The notes under the pieces are model-generated. The model was not told the origin of the DNA. It did not search any database and was given only the letters and a program-made list of their open reading frames with translations. Positions 16,755 through 26,654 of a stretch of DNA of 64,000 bases are shown here, one piece after another. Where the stretch lies: contig NZ_CP028905.1 in the NCBI RefSeq assembly GCF_001639105.2, forward strand, positions 226,274 through 290,273. The letters run 5' to 3'. The DNA is from Azospirillum humicireducens (GTDB taxonomy: Bacteria; Pseudomonadota; Alphaproteobacteria; Azospirillales; Azospirillaceae). The number at the start of each line of letters is the position of its first letter. Within the stretch, counting starts at the first letter, position 1. A program made the position numbers and the translations under genes.

Positions 16755-17168
16755 ATGACCATCGATCCGCCGCCGGACGACCGCATCCCCGAACTCTATG
16801 CCGACGGGGTCTTCGACATCGGCTTCGGCAACGGCATGGTCCGCATCGACCTGTTCAGCCTGTCGGCCCTGCGCAAGGACGCCAACGGCCACCCGCTGCC
16901 CGCCATCCGCCAGCGGGTGGTGATGAGCCTGCCGGGCTTCCTCGCCAGCCTGTCCGCCCTGGAAGGCATGCGTCAGCGGCTGGAGGCCGCCGGCGTGCTG
17001 CCGCCCAATTCCGGCATGGTGCCGCCGCCTGCGCCGGCCCCTGCCGCTCCGGCGTTCCAGAGCCCGGTGCCGGCCCCGATCCAGCCGGCCTCCCCCACCG
17101 GTCCGTCCACCGGCCCCGCGACCCCTGCCTCCCCGCCCGGACGGCCCCGCTCGCCGAATTTCGGCTGA
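16755..17168 (+). CDS. Small conserved-looking protein preceding a type I secretion transporter
   Basis: 137 residues from the ATG at 16755. The first ~75 residues form a compact domain ('ELYADGVFDIGFGNGMVRIDLFSL', 'PAIRQRVVMSLPGFLASLSALEGM', given here as separate motifs). The last ~50 are Pro/Ala-rich and unstructured. The N-terminal pattern of a strand-rich segment with 'GMVRIDL' and 'R-QRVVM' resembles small proteins that accompany T1SS genes in related bacteria, but I cannot name a family. It ends 3 bp before the ABC transporter start, so it is co-transcribed and probably co-translated with it. A role in secretion or in timing of it is inferred from position. Confidence 0.6.
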   Translation: MTIDPPPDDRIPELYADGVFDIGFGNGMVRIDLFSLSALRKDANGHPLPAIRQRVVMSLPGFLASLSALEGMRQRLEAAGVLPPNSGMVPPPAPAPAAPAFQSPVPAPIQPASPTGPSTGPATPASPPGRPRSPNFG

Positions 17169-17171
17169 CCG

Positions 17172-19391
17172 ATGCCGGACGCCAGCACGACCGTCGCGCC
17201 GTCCCCTCCGCCCGGTCCGGACGCCGCCCCCGACCGCGACGAGAGCACCGCGCTGCGCTGCCTGACGCTGGTGGCGCGCCACCATGGCCTGTCGGCCTCG
17301 CCGTCCGCCCTGCGCGCCCGTGTCGCCCCCGGCCCCAGCGGACCAAACGGTGAGCCGTCCACCGCCGACCTGCTGCGCATCGCCGCCGCCACCGGCTTCA
17401 AGGCGACCGCCCGACGGCTCGACTGGAAGGGGCTGCAGTCCCTTCCCCCCGTCTTCCCGCTGCTGGCGCGGCTGACCAACGGCAACACCGTCATCCTGGT
17501 CGGACTGTCGCGTCCGTCCCGTCCCGATGAGGAACCGGTGGTCGGCGTCGTCGATCCGCTGGCCGACCGGCTGGACGTGATCGACGTGCCGCGCGACCGC
17601 TTCCTGGAGCGCTGGGACGGCGAGCTGGTCTTCCTCAAGCCGCGTCACGGCCTCGGCGATCCGCGCCAGCCCTTCGGCCTGCGCTGGTTCGTGCCGGAGA
17701 TCCTGCGCCAGAAATCGGCCTTCCGCGACGTGGTGGCGGCGGCGCTGGTCCTGCACGCGCTCGCCCTTGCCGTCCCGGTCTATTTCCAGATCGTGATCGA
17801 CAAGGTGCTGGTGAACGAGACCGTCGCCACCCTGCAGGTGCTGACCATCGGGGTGCTGGGCGCCCTGCTGTTCGAGGCGGCCTTCCGCTTCCTGCGCCAG
17901 TTCATCCTGCTGGCGGCGGCCAACCGCATCGACATCCGCCTTTTGAACCGCACCTTCGGCCATCTGCTCGACCTGCCCATCACCTTCTTCGACGGGCATT
18001 CAGCCGGCGTCACCGTCCGCCACATGCAGCAGGTGGAGCGCATCCGCGAATTCCTGACCGGCAACCTCTTGTCCACCGTGCTCGACAGCCTGGTGCTGGT
18101 GGTCTTCCTGCCGGTGCTGTTCTTCTATTCGGTCAAGCTGACGCTGGTGGCCCTGCTGTTCGCAGGCCTGATCGCCGGGGTGATGGTCGCTCTGGTGCCG
18201 GTCTACCGCAGCCGGCTCGGCGACCTCTACAACGCCGACGCCGAGCGGCAGGCCATGCTGGTGGAGACCATCCACGGCATGCGCACCGTCAAGTCCTCCG
18301 CCCTGGAACCGCAGCAGCGCCGCAGCTGGGACCGCAAGGCCGCCCGCGCGGTGACCAGCCATTACCGGGTCGGCCGCATCTCCATCGCCGCCCGCACAGT
18401 GACCGAGTTCCTGGAGAAGGCGATGATGGTGGCGGTGGTCGCCGTCGGCGCCTTCGACGTCTTCGACCGCCAGCTGTCGGTCGGCGCCCTGATCGCCTTC
18501 CAGATGCTGTCGGGCCGGGTGGTGACGCCGCTGGTCCAGATCGTCTCGCTGATCCACCAGTATCAGGAGACCGCCCTGTCGGTGCGCATGCTGGGCGAGG
18601 TGATGAACCACCCGGCCGAGCCCAGGCGCGAGGGCAGCGGCGCCTGTCCTTCCCTGATCGGCCGCATCGAGATCGAGGGGCTGTGCTTCCGCTACGACCG
18701 CAACCGGCCGCCGGCGCTCGACGGCGTCACCCTGACCGTGCCGGACGGCTCGGTCGTCGGGCTGGTCGGGCGCAGCGGCTCGGGCAAGAGCACGCTGATG
18801 CGGCTGCTCCAGGGCTTCTACCCGGTGCAGGAGGGCAGCATCCGCTATGACGGGCTCGACATCCGCGAGCTGGATCTGGCCCATCTGCGCCGCTCCATCG
18901 GCGTGGTGCTGCAGGAGAATTTCCTGTTCCGCGGCACCATCCGCGACAACATCGCCATGACCATGCCGGAGGCCAGCCGCGAGGAGATCGTCGAGGCCGC
19001 CCGGCTGGCCGGCGCCGACGAGTTCATCCACCGCCTGCCCGACGGCTACGACACGCTGGTGGAGGAGGGGGCGAGCAACCTGTCCGGCGGCCAGAAGCAG
19101 CGCATCGCCATCGCCCGCGCCCTGCTGCCCCAGCCGCGCATCCTGATCCTGGACGAGGCGACCAGCGCGCTCGACCCCGACAGCGAGGCCATCGTCATGG
19201 CCAACCTGCGGCGCATCGCCCGCGGACGCACCGTTCTGATCGTCACCCACCGCCTCTCCACCCTGACCGGCTGCGACACCATCGCCGTGCTGGAGCAGGG
19301 CCGCCTGCTCGACCTCGCCCCCCACCCCACCCTGCTCGACCGCTGCGCCGAATACCGGCATCTGTGGCAGCAGCAGAACCGGGGGCGCTGA
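17172..19391 (+). CDS. Type I secretion ABC transporter (permease/ATPase) with degenerate C39 domain
   Basis: 739 residues. Residues ~15-150 are a C39-peptidase-like domain ('ALRCLTLVARHHGLSA', 'LLRIAAATGFKA', 'VVGVVDPLADRLDVI') without the catalytic DCG motif, so it should bind rather than cut substrate, as in HlyB-type RTX exporters. About six transmembrane segments follow. The ATPase has Walker A 'GRSGSGKST', signature 'LSGGQKQRIAIARALL' and Walker B 'ILILDEATSALD'. It powers one-step export through inner and outer membrane. The HlyD partner starts 3 bp downstream. An outer-membrane TolC is not in the window. The RTX protein at 2644-5169 is the obvious candidate substrate. Confidence 0.88.
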   Translation: MPDASTTVAPSPPPGPDAAPDRDESTALRCLTLVARHHGLSASPSALRARVAPGPSGPNGEPSTADLLRIAAATGFKATARRLDWKGLQSLPPVFPLLARLTNGNTVILVGLSRPSRPDEEPVVGVVDPLADRLDVIDVPRDRFLERWDGELVFLKPRHGLGDPRQPFGLRWFVPEILRQKSAFRDVVAAALVLHALALAVPVYFQIVIDKVLVNETVATLQVLTIGVLGALLFEAAFRFLRQFILLAAANRIDIRLLNRTFGHLLDLPITFFDGHSAGVTVRHMQQVERIREFLTGNLLSTVLDSLVLVVFLPVLFFYSVKLTLVALLFAGLIAGVMVALVPVYRSRLGDLYNADAERQAMLVETIHGMRTVKSSALEPQQRRSWDRKAARAVTSHYRVGRISIAARTVTEFLEKAMMVAVVAVGAFDVFDRQLSVGALIAFQMLSGRVVTPLVQIVSLIHQYQETALSVRMLGEVMNHPAEPRREGSGACPSLIGRIEIEGLCFRYDRNRPPALDGVTLTVPDGSVVGLVGRSGSGKSTLMRLLQGFYPVQEGSIRYDGLDIRELDLAHLRRSIGVVLQENFLFRGTIRDNIAMTMPEASREEIVEAARLAGADEFIHRLPDGYDTLVEEGASNLSGGQKQRIAIARALLPQPRILILDEATSALDPDSEAIVMANLRRIARGRTVLIVTHRLSTLTGCDTIAVLEQGRLLDLAPHPTLLDRCAEYRHLWQQQNRGR

Positions 19392-19394
19392 GCC

Positions 19395-20876
19395 ATGCCC
19401 GACAGGCGGATGCCCGAAATCGACGGCCAGGATGCCGCCCAGGCCGGGACCGGCCGCGAGATTGTCCCGGCCAAGACCGAAGCCCCTGCCCCTGCTCCCC
19501 CGGCCCGCCGCCGCACCGCCCTGCCCGCCCCGTCGCCGGGCTTCGCGCTGGACTATCTGCCGGACGGCGCGGCGATCGAACATGCGCCGCTGCCCCGGGC
19601 GGCGCGTTCCACCCTCTATGTGCTGGCCGGGCTCCTGGTGGCGCTGGTCCTGTGGGCCGGCTTCGCCCAGGTCGACCGCATCGTCACCGCCGGCGGCCGG
19701 CTGGTGACCACCGCCCCGCTGGTGGTGGCCCAGCCGCTGGAGACCGCGGTGGTGCGCGGCGTCGACGTGCAGGTCGGCGACCGGGTGCGGGCCGGCGACC
19801 GTCTGGCGACGCTCGACCCCACCTTCGCCGCGGCGGATCTGGCCGACCTGACCGCCAAGCTCGCCAGCGTCGAGGCCCAGATCGGCCGGCTGCGCGCCGA
19901 GCTGGACGGCAGCGACTTCATCCCCGCCGACACCCCCGATGCGGCGGTGCAGGCCGCCATCCTGGAGCGCCGCCGCGCCGAATACCGCTCCCGCCTCGCC
20001 TCGCTGGACGAGAAGGCGGGGCAGCTGGACAGCGCCATCGCCGCCGGCCGCCGCGCCCAGGCCGGGCTTGCCGAACGGCTCGCCGTGGTCGGCGAGGTGG
20101 AGGACATCCGCCGCCAGCTTCAGGAGCGCCAGACCGGTTCCCGCCTGACGTATCTCGAGGCGCGGGTCGAGCGGCTGCGCCTGCGCGACGAGCTGACCGC
20201 CCTGCAGGACCGCGAGCAGGCGAGCGCGCATGAACTGCGCGGCGTCCAGGCCGACCGCGCCGCCTTCATCGACGAGTGGCGCCGCAAGACGGCGGAGGAT
20301 CTCGTCGAGCAGACCCGCCAGCGGGCCACGCTGGTGGAGCAGATCGCCAAGGCCGAGCGCCGCCGCTCGCTGGTCACCCTGACCGCCCCGGTCGACGCGG
20401 TGGTGCTGGAGGTGGCCAAGCGCTCCGTCGGCTCGGTCATCCGCGAGGCCGAGCCGCTGGTCACGCTGGTTCCCGCCGACGTGCCGCTGGAGGTGGAGGC
20501 GGAGATCCCATCGCGCGACATCGGTCTGGTCCGGGTCGGCGATGTCGTGCGGGTGAAGCTGGACGCCTTTCCCTTCCAGCGCCACGGCACCCTTCCCGGC
20601 GAGATCCGCACCATCAGCGCCGACGCCTTCACCCACGACCCGGCCCAGGGCGCCCAAGGCGCCGCCAACTCCGACGGCCCCCGGCCGACCGCCGGCGCCG
20701 TCTTCCGCACCCGCATCCGCCTGGCCGACACGAGGCTGGAGGAGGTGCCGGAGGGCACGCGGCTCAGCCCCGGCATGGTCGCCTCGGCCGAGATCCGCGT
20801 CGGCACCCGGTCGGTGCTGTCCTACTTCCTCTATCCGGTGATCCGCGTGCTCGACGAGGGCATCCGCGAGCCGTAG
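19395..20876 (+). CDS. HlyD-family type I secretion periplasmic adaptor
   Basis: 493 residues. A Pro/Ala-rich cytoplasmic N-terminus of ~70 residues precedes one transmembrane helix ('STLYVLAGLLVALVLWAGFA'). Then come a lipoyl-like half motif ('VVRGVDVQVGDRVRAGDRLATLDPTF'), a long coiled-coil hairpin (~residues 150-320) and the beta-barrel ending 'GMVASAEIRVGTRSVLSYFLYPV', the classic HlyD C-terminal signature. It bridges the ABC transporter to a TolC-type channel. It follows the ABC gene by 3 bp and stops at 20876. Confidence 0.9.
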   Translation: MPDRRMPEIDGQDAAQAGTGREIVPAKTEAPAPAPPARRRTALPAPSPGFALDYLPDGAAIEHAPLPRAARSTLYVLAGLLVALVLWAGFAQVDRIVTAGGRLVTTAPLVVAQPLETAVVRGVDVQVGDRVRAGDRLATLDPTFAAADLADLTAKLASVEAQIGRLRAELDGSDFIPADTPDAAVQAAILERRRAEYRSRLASLDEKAGQLDSAIAAGRRAQAGLAERLAVVGEVEDIRRQLQERQTGSRLTYLEARVERLRLRDELTALQDREQASAHELRGVQADRAAFIDEWRRKTAEDLVEQTRQRATLVEQIAKAERRRSLVTLTAPVDAVVLEVAKRSVGSVIREAEPLVTLVPADVPLEVEAEIPSRDIGLVRVGDVVRVKLDAFPFQRHGTLPGEIRTISADAFTHDPAQGAQGAANSDGPRPTAGAVFRTRIRLADTRLEEVPEGTRLSPGMVASAEIRVGTRSVLSYFLYPVIRVLDEGIREP

Positions 20877-21017
20877 TTGCGGCGGAGGGGCCGATGCAGT
20901 AGAGCCTCTTGCGGGGTCGGAGAGGGACCGACGGGGTGTTCGCCGCCCCCGCGGGCCGAAGGCTCGGCGGTTCCGCCTCCCCCCGCTTCAGTCCCTGGTG
21001 CTTCGGAGCCTTCTTCC

Positions 21018-21464
21018 ATGCCTTCCGCCGCTTCCCGGCCGCTCGTCCATCGTCTGGTGGACGCCGTCCGCGTGCTCTTGGCCCAGCGCCTCGTCCGCTT
21101 CATCCTTGTCGGCGGAACCGCCACCGCCGCCCATGCCGGGACGACGATCCTGCTGGTCGACGGCATCGGCATGGCGAGTCCGACGCTCGCCACCATCCTG
21201 GGGACCGTGGTCGGGATCGCCACATCCTATCTGGGAAATTGGGCCTGGACCTTCGGGGCGCAGGGCGGGCATGCCCACCATCTGCCCCGCTTCCTGCTGG
21301 TCTATTCCCTCATCATGGGCTTCAACGGCGGGGCGATGTACGTGATGGAGGCCACGCTCGGCCTCCATTACCTGGCCCCGCTGTTCCTCACCCTGATCAT
21401 ATCGCCAATTCTGACGTTTCTTCTGAACCAGCATTTCGTGTTTCGGAACGTCCATCGAGCCTGA
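21018..21464 (+). CDS. GtrA-like membrane protein
   Basis: 148 residues from the ATG at 21018, preceded by GGAG. Four hydrophobic segments are visible, opening 'LVRFILVGGTATAAHAG' and continuing 'NWAWTF' and 'NQHFVFR', which are GtrA-family signatures (PF04138). GtrA proteins help flip undecaprenyl-phosphate-linked sugars across the inner membrane. The last 68 bp overlap the tail of the convergent GtrB-like glycosyltransferase gene, so the two transcripts would be antisense at their ends. An upstream in-frame TTG at 20877 gives a poor Pro-rich extension and is rejected. Confidence 0.8.
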   Translation: MPSAASRPLVHRLVDAVRVLLAQRLVRFILVGGTATAAHAGTTILLVDGIGMASPTLATILGTVVGIATSYLGNWAWTFGAQGGHAHHLPRFLLVYSLIMGFNGGAMYVMEATLGLHYLAPLFLTLIISPILTFLLNQHFVFRNVHRA

Positions 21465-22425
21465 CGGCTTCCGCCAGGAAGATCGGGGCGATCTGCCTGG
21501 GGATCAGCGCGAAGTCGCGCTTGTTGTTGAGGACGACGAACAGGCCGCCCAGCGACACGGCGGCATTCTGGACCAGGACGACCATCACGATGCCGGCCAC
21601 CGTCGTCGTCCAGCCGGGCGTCGCCATCCCCAGCATCTTGAGAAGCACGGCGATGACCGCCGCCAGCCCGGACAGTGCGAAGATCGCCGCCGAGAACAGC
21701 AGGATGCGGGTGAAGGTGCGCTCGCTGAACACGGCGATCGAGCTGAGGCCGTGCACCACCAGCGAGACCAGGTTCATCTTGGACTGTCCGGCATAGCGAT
21801 GGCCCCGGTCGGTGCCCACCCGGACGATGGGGCAGCGCGAGCGGATCATGGTGGCCGGGACATGCAGCAGCAGCTCGTGCATGGAGGCGAGCCGGGTCGC
21901 CGTCGCCAGCCCCATGGCGCTGAAATTGCCGAAGGAGATCGGCGTGCCGGTCAGCAGCGAGAAGACCTTCTTGTAGACCCGGTAGAACAGGGTGAAGCTC
22001 GGTCCCTCGCTGCGGCTGCGGCGGTCGGCGACCACGATGGAGCGGGGATTGTCGCGCAGGCCGGCGAGGAGGAGGGGCACATCCTCCGGCCGGTCCTCGC
22101 CGTCGCCGTCCATGATGACAACCCTGTCGGCGGCCAGCTCGACCGCCTGGCACAGGCCGATGGCGATGGCGCGCTGGTGGCCGACATTGCGCACCAGCCG
22201 CAGCAGGGTTCCCGTGAAGGGCGTCTCGGCGACCGCCTCCTTCAGCCCAGCCTCCGGCTCGGTCGAACCGTCGTCGACGATCACCAGATGGACGGCGCGC
22301 TCGTCGCTTCCCAGCGAGCGGCCGAGCCCGCGGATCAGCATCGCCACGGATTCCCAGTCGTTGAACACGGGAATGACGATGGCGAGCGTCGGCTGCCCGT
22401 CCTCCCGGAGCGTCGGCTTTTCCAT
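21397..22425 (-). CDS. GtrB/DPM1-like polyprenyl-phosphate glycosyltransferase
   Basis: 342 residues from the ATG at 22425, 1 bp after the preceding gene's stop; an ATG at 22440 would overlap that gene. The GT2 domain has 'LAIVIPVFNDWESV', 'LVIVDDGSTEP', 'GHQRAIAIG' and 'VIMDGDGEDRPED'. Two C-terminal transmembrane helices follow (~residues 235-320), as in GtrB and other undecaprenyl-phosphate sugar transferases. It would load a sugar on the lipid carrier at the cytoplasmic face, for flipping by the convergent GtrA-like protein and use outside. The Arg-rich patch 'ADRRSRSEG' fits the acceptor site of this family. Confidence 0.8.
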   Translation of the reverse strand: MEKPTLREDGQPTLAIVIPVFNDWESVAMLIRGLGRSLGSDERAVHLVIVDDGSTEPEAGLKEAVAETPFTGTLLRLVRNVGHQRAIAIGLCQAVELAADRVVIMDGDGEDRPEDVPLLLAGLRDNPRSIVVADRRSRSEGPSFTLFYRVYKKVFSLLTGTPISFGNFSAMGLATATRLASMHELLLHVPATMIRSRCPIVRVGTDRGHRYAGQSKMNLVSLVVHGLSSIAVFSERTFTRILLFSAAIFALSGLAAVIAVLLKMLGMATPGWTTTVAGIVMVVLVQNAAVSLGGLFVVLNNKRDFALIPRQIAPIFLAEAVRLDGRSETRNAGSEETSELAI

Positions 22426-22426
22426 G

Positions 22427-24175
22427 TCAGTGGACTCCATCGCCGGCCTTGGGCGGCGCATTGCGGGTCAATTGGCAGATCGAGGTGCCGTCGGCCAGCA
22501 CGGCATAGGCCTCCGTTCCCGCCAGCGGCGTGGGGGCGGCGACATAGCCGTGCCAGCCGGGAGCGCTGCCGGCCGCTGCGGAGAAGGCGCGTTCCACATC
22601 CGGGCGCTTCAGGCCGCTGCGGGCCAGTCCGCGGACGATGCCGGCGCCGTCCACCAGCACGACCCATTCCGGGGTGCGGCCGGCCTGCTTGTCCCAGGCC
22701 CATCCCTCGACATAGCTCTGGCCCTTCAGCCGGCCGAGGTCGCTGACCAGGTCGAGGCTGCCGCGGCAGCGGTCGGCCGCTTCGACACGGAACAGATCGC
22801 GGGTCGGCTGTCCCAGCCACCAGGGTTGCGGGTTGGCATAGACCGACCAGTGCCGCTTGGAAAAATCGGGAACCAGAGCCTCAATCGCCTGACGGTCCGG
22901 ATGGATTTCCCGCGAAAGAACGTCGTCATCTGCCACGCCATTGATAACGGCCAGCACCCCCTGCCAGTGGGCCTGGGACATGACTTCGATCATGCGTGCG
23001 TAACGGACTTGGGACAGCACGAACAGACCGGCGACCGCCAGGCAGGAAAGCGCGATGGGCGTCTTCCATGCCTGCAGGGGTTTGCGCAACGTCACGGCGG
23101 CGATCAGCCACAGGCCGATCCAGAACTGGACCTGGGCGATGGCGTAACGCGGCGCCGTCGCCACTTCGAGGCCGAACTTCATGCGCGACAGGCCGGTCAT
23201 CAAGGCGCTGCCGAACCCGAACAGCATCAGGAGACAGGCGAACAGCTCGACCCTGCTGACGCTGTGGCGGCGAAGCAGGAGGTTCCGGAACAGAATCCAC
23301 AGCCCCGCCAGTGATGCGGCCAGGGACAGCAGGTTCGCCGCCATATGGTTGTTGAGGAGGGCGTAGGCCGGGCTGGCGAAATAGACCACCGTGAACTTGG
23401 CTAACTCCAGGGGAGAGCCGATCGAAGTCAGGGGCGAGGAATGATACTCCAGCGTGGAGTAGTTGTAGAAGGCGGCATAGACGATGGCGTTGAGGGCAAA
23501 GACCGCCAGCAGGCTCCAGGTCGCCCGCCATGGCCAGCGGCCGGTCACCACCAGCATCAGGGCCGCGATCCAACCGATGGCGCCATAGCCGAACGAGAAT
23601 GTCGAGGCGCTGAATAGGGCCGCCACCCCCATAATCCGGCCCCAGTCCGGCGGCGCAGCGGATCGCATCCGCTCGTCGATGCCGACCAACACGCGGCTCG
23701 CGAGCACGAAGAAGGCCGCCGACAGATACATGTGGATCTGTTTGGGCCAAAGCAGATTCTCGTAATGGATCAGCCAGAACAGAGCCATGACGACGAAGCT
23801 TGCCGCCGCCGCCAAGGACAGCTTGTGCCGATTTCCCCAGGCCCGTCGCAGTTCATCCGTCACCAAACCGGCGATCAGGCCATTCAGTGCCAGGAGCATG
23901 GCGATCAGGAAGACACCACTCGCCTTGAACAGCAAATTGTCCATGATGAAGAAAGGCATGGCAACGAATGGAAGATGTTCGTTGTCGCGAAATATGAGTA
24001 ATTCTTTGATTGAAGCGTGAAAGTAAATATACTGAAGAGAAACCATATCCATGTAGGGGAAAACATGCATATGTATAAAAGACACGAATATTGAGTGAAT
24101 CGCTATAGAGAGGCCAATGACTATTATTGCAATGAATGCAAAAATATTGACTGATTTGAACTTGCTAATAGCCAT
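22427..24175 (-). CDS. Polytopic membrane protein, possible lipid-linked-sugar transferase
   Basis: 582 residues from the ATG at 24175, which follows GAGAGG; a TTG at 24187 is rejected. About ten transmembrane segments occupy residues 1-400, then a ~180-residue soluble C-terminal domain. An early loop with 'FPYMDMVSLQYIYFHAS' and 'RDNEHLPFVAMPFF' looks like the first periplasmic loop of GT-C enzymes, where an acidic residue is catalytic. With GtrA- and GtrB-like genes adjacent, this could be the third, serotype-specific transferase of a gtr system. The first ~60 codons and the leader region are clearly AT-richer than the rest, suggesting foreign origin. No family was recognised with certainty. 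Confidence 0.6.
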   Translation of the reverse strand: MAISKFKSVNIFAFIAIIVIGLSIAIHSIFVSFIHMHVFPYMDMVSLQYIYFHASIKELLIFRDNEHLPFVAMPFFIMDNLLFKASGVFLIAMLLALNGLIAGLVTDELRRAWGNRHKLSLAAAASFVVMALFWLIHYENLLWPKQIHMYLSAAFFVLASRVLVGIDERMRSAAPPDWGRIMGVAALFSASTFSFGYGAIGWIAALMLVVTGRWPWRATWSLLAVFALNAIVYAAFYNYSTLEYHSSPLTSIGSPLELAKFTVVYFASPAYALLNNHMAANLLSLAASLAGLWILFRNLLLRRHSVSRVELFACLLMLFGFGSALMTGLSRMKFGLEVATAPRYAIAQVQFWIGLWLIAAVTLRKPLQAWKTPIALSCLAVAGLFVLSQVRYARMIEVMSQAHWQGVLAVINGVADDDVLSREIHPDRQAIEALVPDFSKRHWSVYANPQPWWLGQPTRDLFRVEAADRCRGSLDLVSDLGRLKGQSYVEGWAWDKQAGRTPEWVVLVDGAGIVRGLARSGLKRPDVERAFSAAAGSAPGWHGYVAAPTPLAGTEAYAVLADGTSICQLTRNAPPKAGDGVH

Positions 24176-24307
24176 AACGCCTCTCAAAAATTTATCTCTT
24201 CATCGATCCATGCTGATCGATCCAGCTTCATTACCGGAGTCTTTTTTCGCTGGATGCCGACATGGAGGAATTCGTCATCTAGCATTCACCTCATGGTAAG
24301 TCTTCAT

Positions 24308-25267
<960 letters not shown>

Positions 25268-25322
25268 CGGGGGTCTTCTCTTCTGGGTGTGGGGTGGGCG
25301 ACGGCGGACGGGCGGGGCCGGC

Positions 25323-26642
25323 TCAGCCGGCTTGCCGGCCGGCCGGTGCGCTTCCCCGGCCGATCGAGGAATAGAGGAAGCCGGCGGCGGCCATTTCGGC
25401 GGGATTGTAGATGTTGCGCAGATCGACCATGGCCGGCCGCTTGAGCAGGGCCTTGCAGCGATTGAGGTCGAGCGCGCGGAACTCGTTCCACTCCGTCAGG
25501 ATCGCCACGCAGTCGGCGCCCTCCAGCGTCTGGTAGGCGTCGGCACGCCAGTCCACGCCGGGCAGGAGCTTCGCCGCCTCGTGCATGCCCGCCGGGTCGA
25601 AGGCACGCACATGCGCACCGGCGGCCTGCAGGGCCGGGACGATGTCCAGCGACGGGGCGTCGCGCATGTCGTCGGTGTTCGGCTTGAAGGTCACCCCCAG
25701 CACCGCCACCGTCTTGCCGGCCAGCGAGCCCTCGCAGGCGGCCACGATGCGCGAGGTCATCGACTTCTTGCGCTTGTCGTTGATGTCCACCACCGTCTCG
25801 ACGATGCGCACCGGCGCCTCGTGCTGCTGGGCGGTGCGCACCAGCGCCAGCGTGTCCTTGGGGAAGCAGGAGCCGCCGTAGCCCGGACCGGGGTGCAGGA
25901 ACTTCTTGCCGATGCGGCCGTCCAGCCCGATCCCCTTGGCCACGTCATGGACGTCGGCCCCCACCTTCTCGCACAGGTCTGCGATCTCGTTGATGAAGGT
26001 GATCTTGGTGGCCAGGAAGGCGTTGGCGGCGTATTTCGTCAGTTCCGCCGTTTCACGGTTGGTCATGACGATCGGCGTTTCGATCAGGTGCAATGGCCGG
26101 TAGAGCCGGCGCATGGTGTCGCGTGCGCGCTCCGACTCGGCGCCGATGACGACGCGGTCGGGCCGCATGAAATCGCCGATCGCGGCTCCCTCGCGCAGGA
26201 ACTCCGGGTTGGAGGCGACGTCGAACTCGGCATCGGGCCGCGCCTTGCGGATGATCGCCTCCACCTCGCGGCCGGTGCCGACCGGGACGGTCGATTTGTT
26301 GACCACCACCGTGTAGCCGTCGAGGTTGGCGGCGATCTCCTCGGCCGCGGCATAGACATAGGTGAGGTCGGCATGGCCGTCGCCGCGCCGTGTCGGGGTG
26401 CCGACCGCGATGAACACCGCGTCGGCGCCCTTCATCGCCTCGGCCAGGTCGAGCGTGAAGGTCAGCCGTCCGGCCTTGACGTTCTTGGCCACGAGATCGT
26501 CGAGACCGGGCTCGTAGATGGGGATTTCTCCCCGCAGGAGCTGGTCGATCTTGCCCTTGTCCTTGTCCATGCAGGTGACATGAACGCCGAATTCCGAAAA
26601 ACAGGCTCCGGACACCAGTCCGACATAGCCCGTTCCGATCAT
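25323..26642 (-). CDS. ugd: UDP-glucose 6-dehydrogenase
   Basis: 439 residues from the ATG at 26642. 'MIGTGYVGLVSGACFSEFG' is the N-terminal NAD motif, 'NPEFLREGAAI' and 'GYGGSCFPKDTLAL' with the catalytic Cys are family hallmarks, and 'VTFKPNTDDMRDAPSL' is in the C-terminal domain. It oxidises UDP-glucose to UDP-glucuronate for the downstream UDP-xylose synthase. The family N-terminus is normally M-R-I-A-M-I-G; here the codons read ATT-CGT-ATC-GCA-ATG. A GAGGGAG ribosome-binding site is 6 bp before the ATT (26654-26652) but 18 bp before the ATG, so the real start may be the rare codon ATT. Confidence 0.92.
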   Translation of the reverse strand: MIGTGYVGLVSGACFSEFGVHVTCMDKDKGKIDQLLRGEIPIYEPGLDDLVAKNVKAGRLTFTLDLAEAMKGADAVFIAVGTPTRRGDGHADLTYVYAAAEEIAANLDGYTVVVNKSTVPVGTGREVEAIIRKARPDAEFDVASNPEFLREGAAIGDFMRPDRVVIGAESERARDTMRRLYRPLHLIETPIVMTNRETAELTKYAANAFLATKITFINEIADLCEKVGADVHDVAKGIGLDGRIGKKFLHPGPGYGGSCFPKDTLALVRTAQQHEAPVRIVETVVDINDKRKKSMTSRIVAACEGSLAGKTVAVLGVTFKPNTDDMRDAPSLDIVPALQAAGAHVRAFDPAGMHEAAKLLPGVDWRADAYQTLEGADCVAILTEWNEFRALDLNRCKALLKRPAMVDLRNIYNPAEMAAAGFLYSSIGRGSAPAGRQAG

Positions 26643-26654
26643 TGCGATACGAAT

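Noticed and set aside
18000..20657. A long minus-strand open frame (over 880 codons) opposite the T1SS genes
   Set aside because: The plus-strand ABC transporter and HlyD proteins are certain; the antisense frame is His/Gly/Ala/Arg-rich, a product of GC-rich codon bias.
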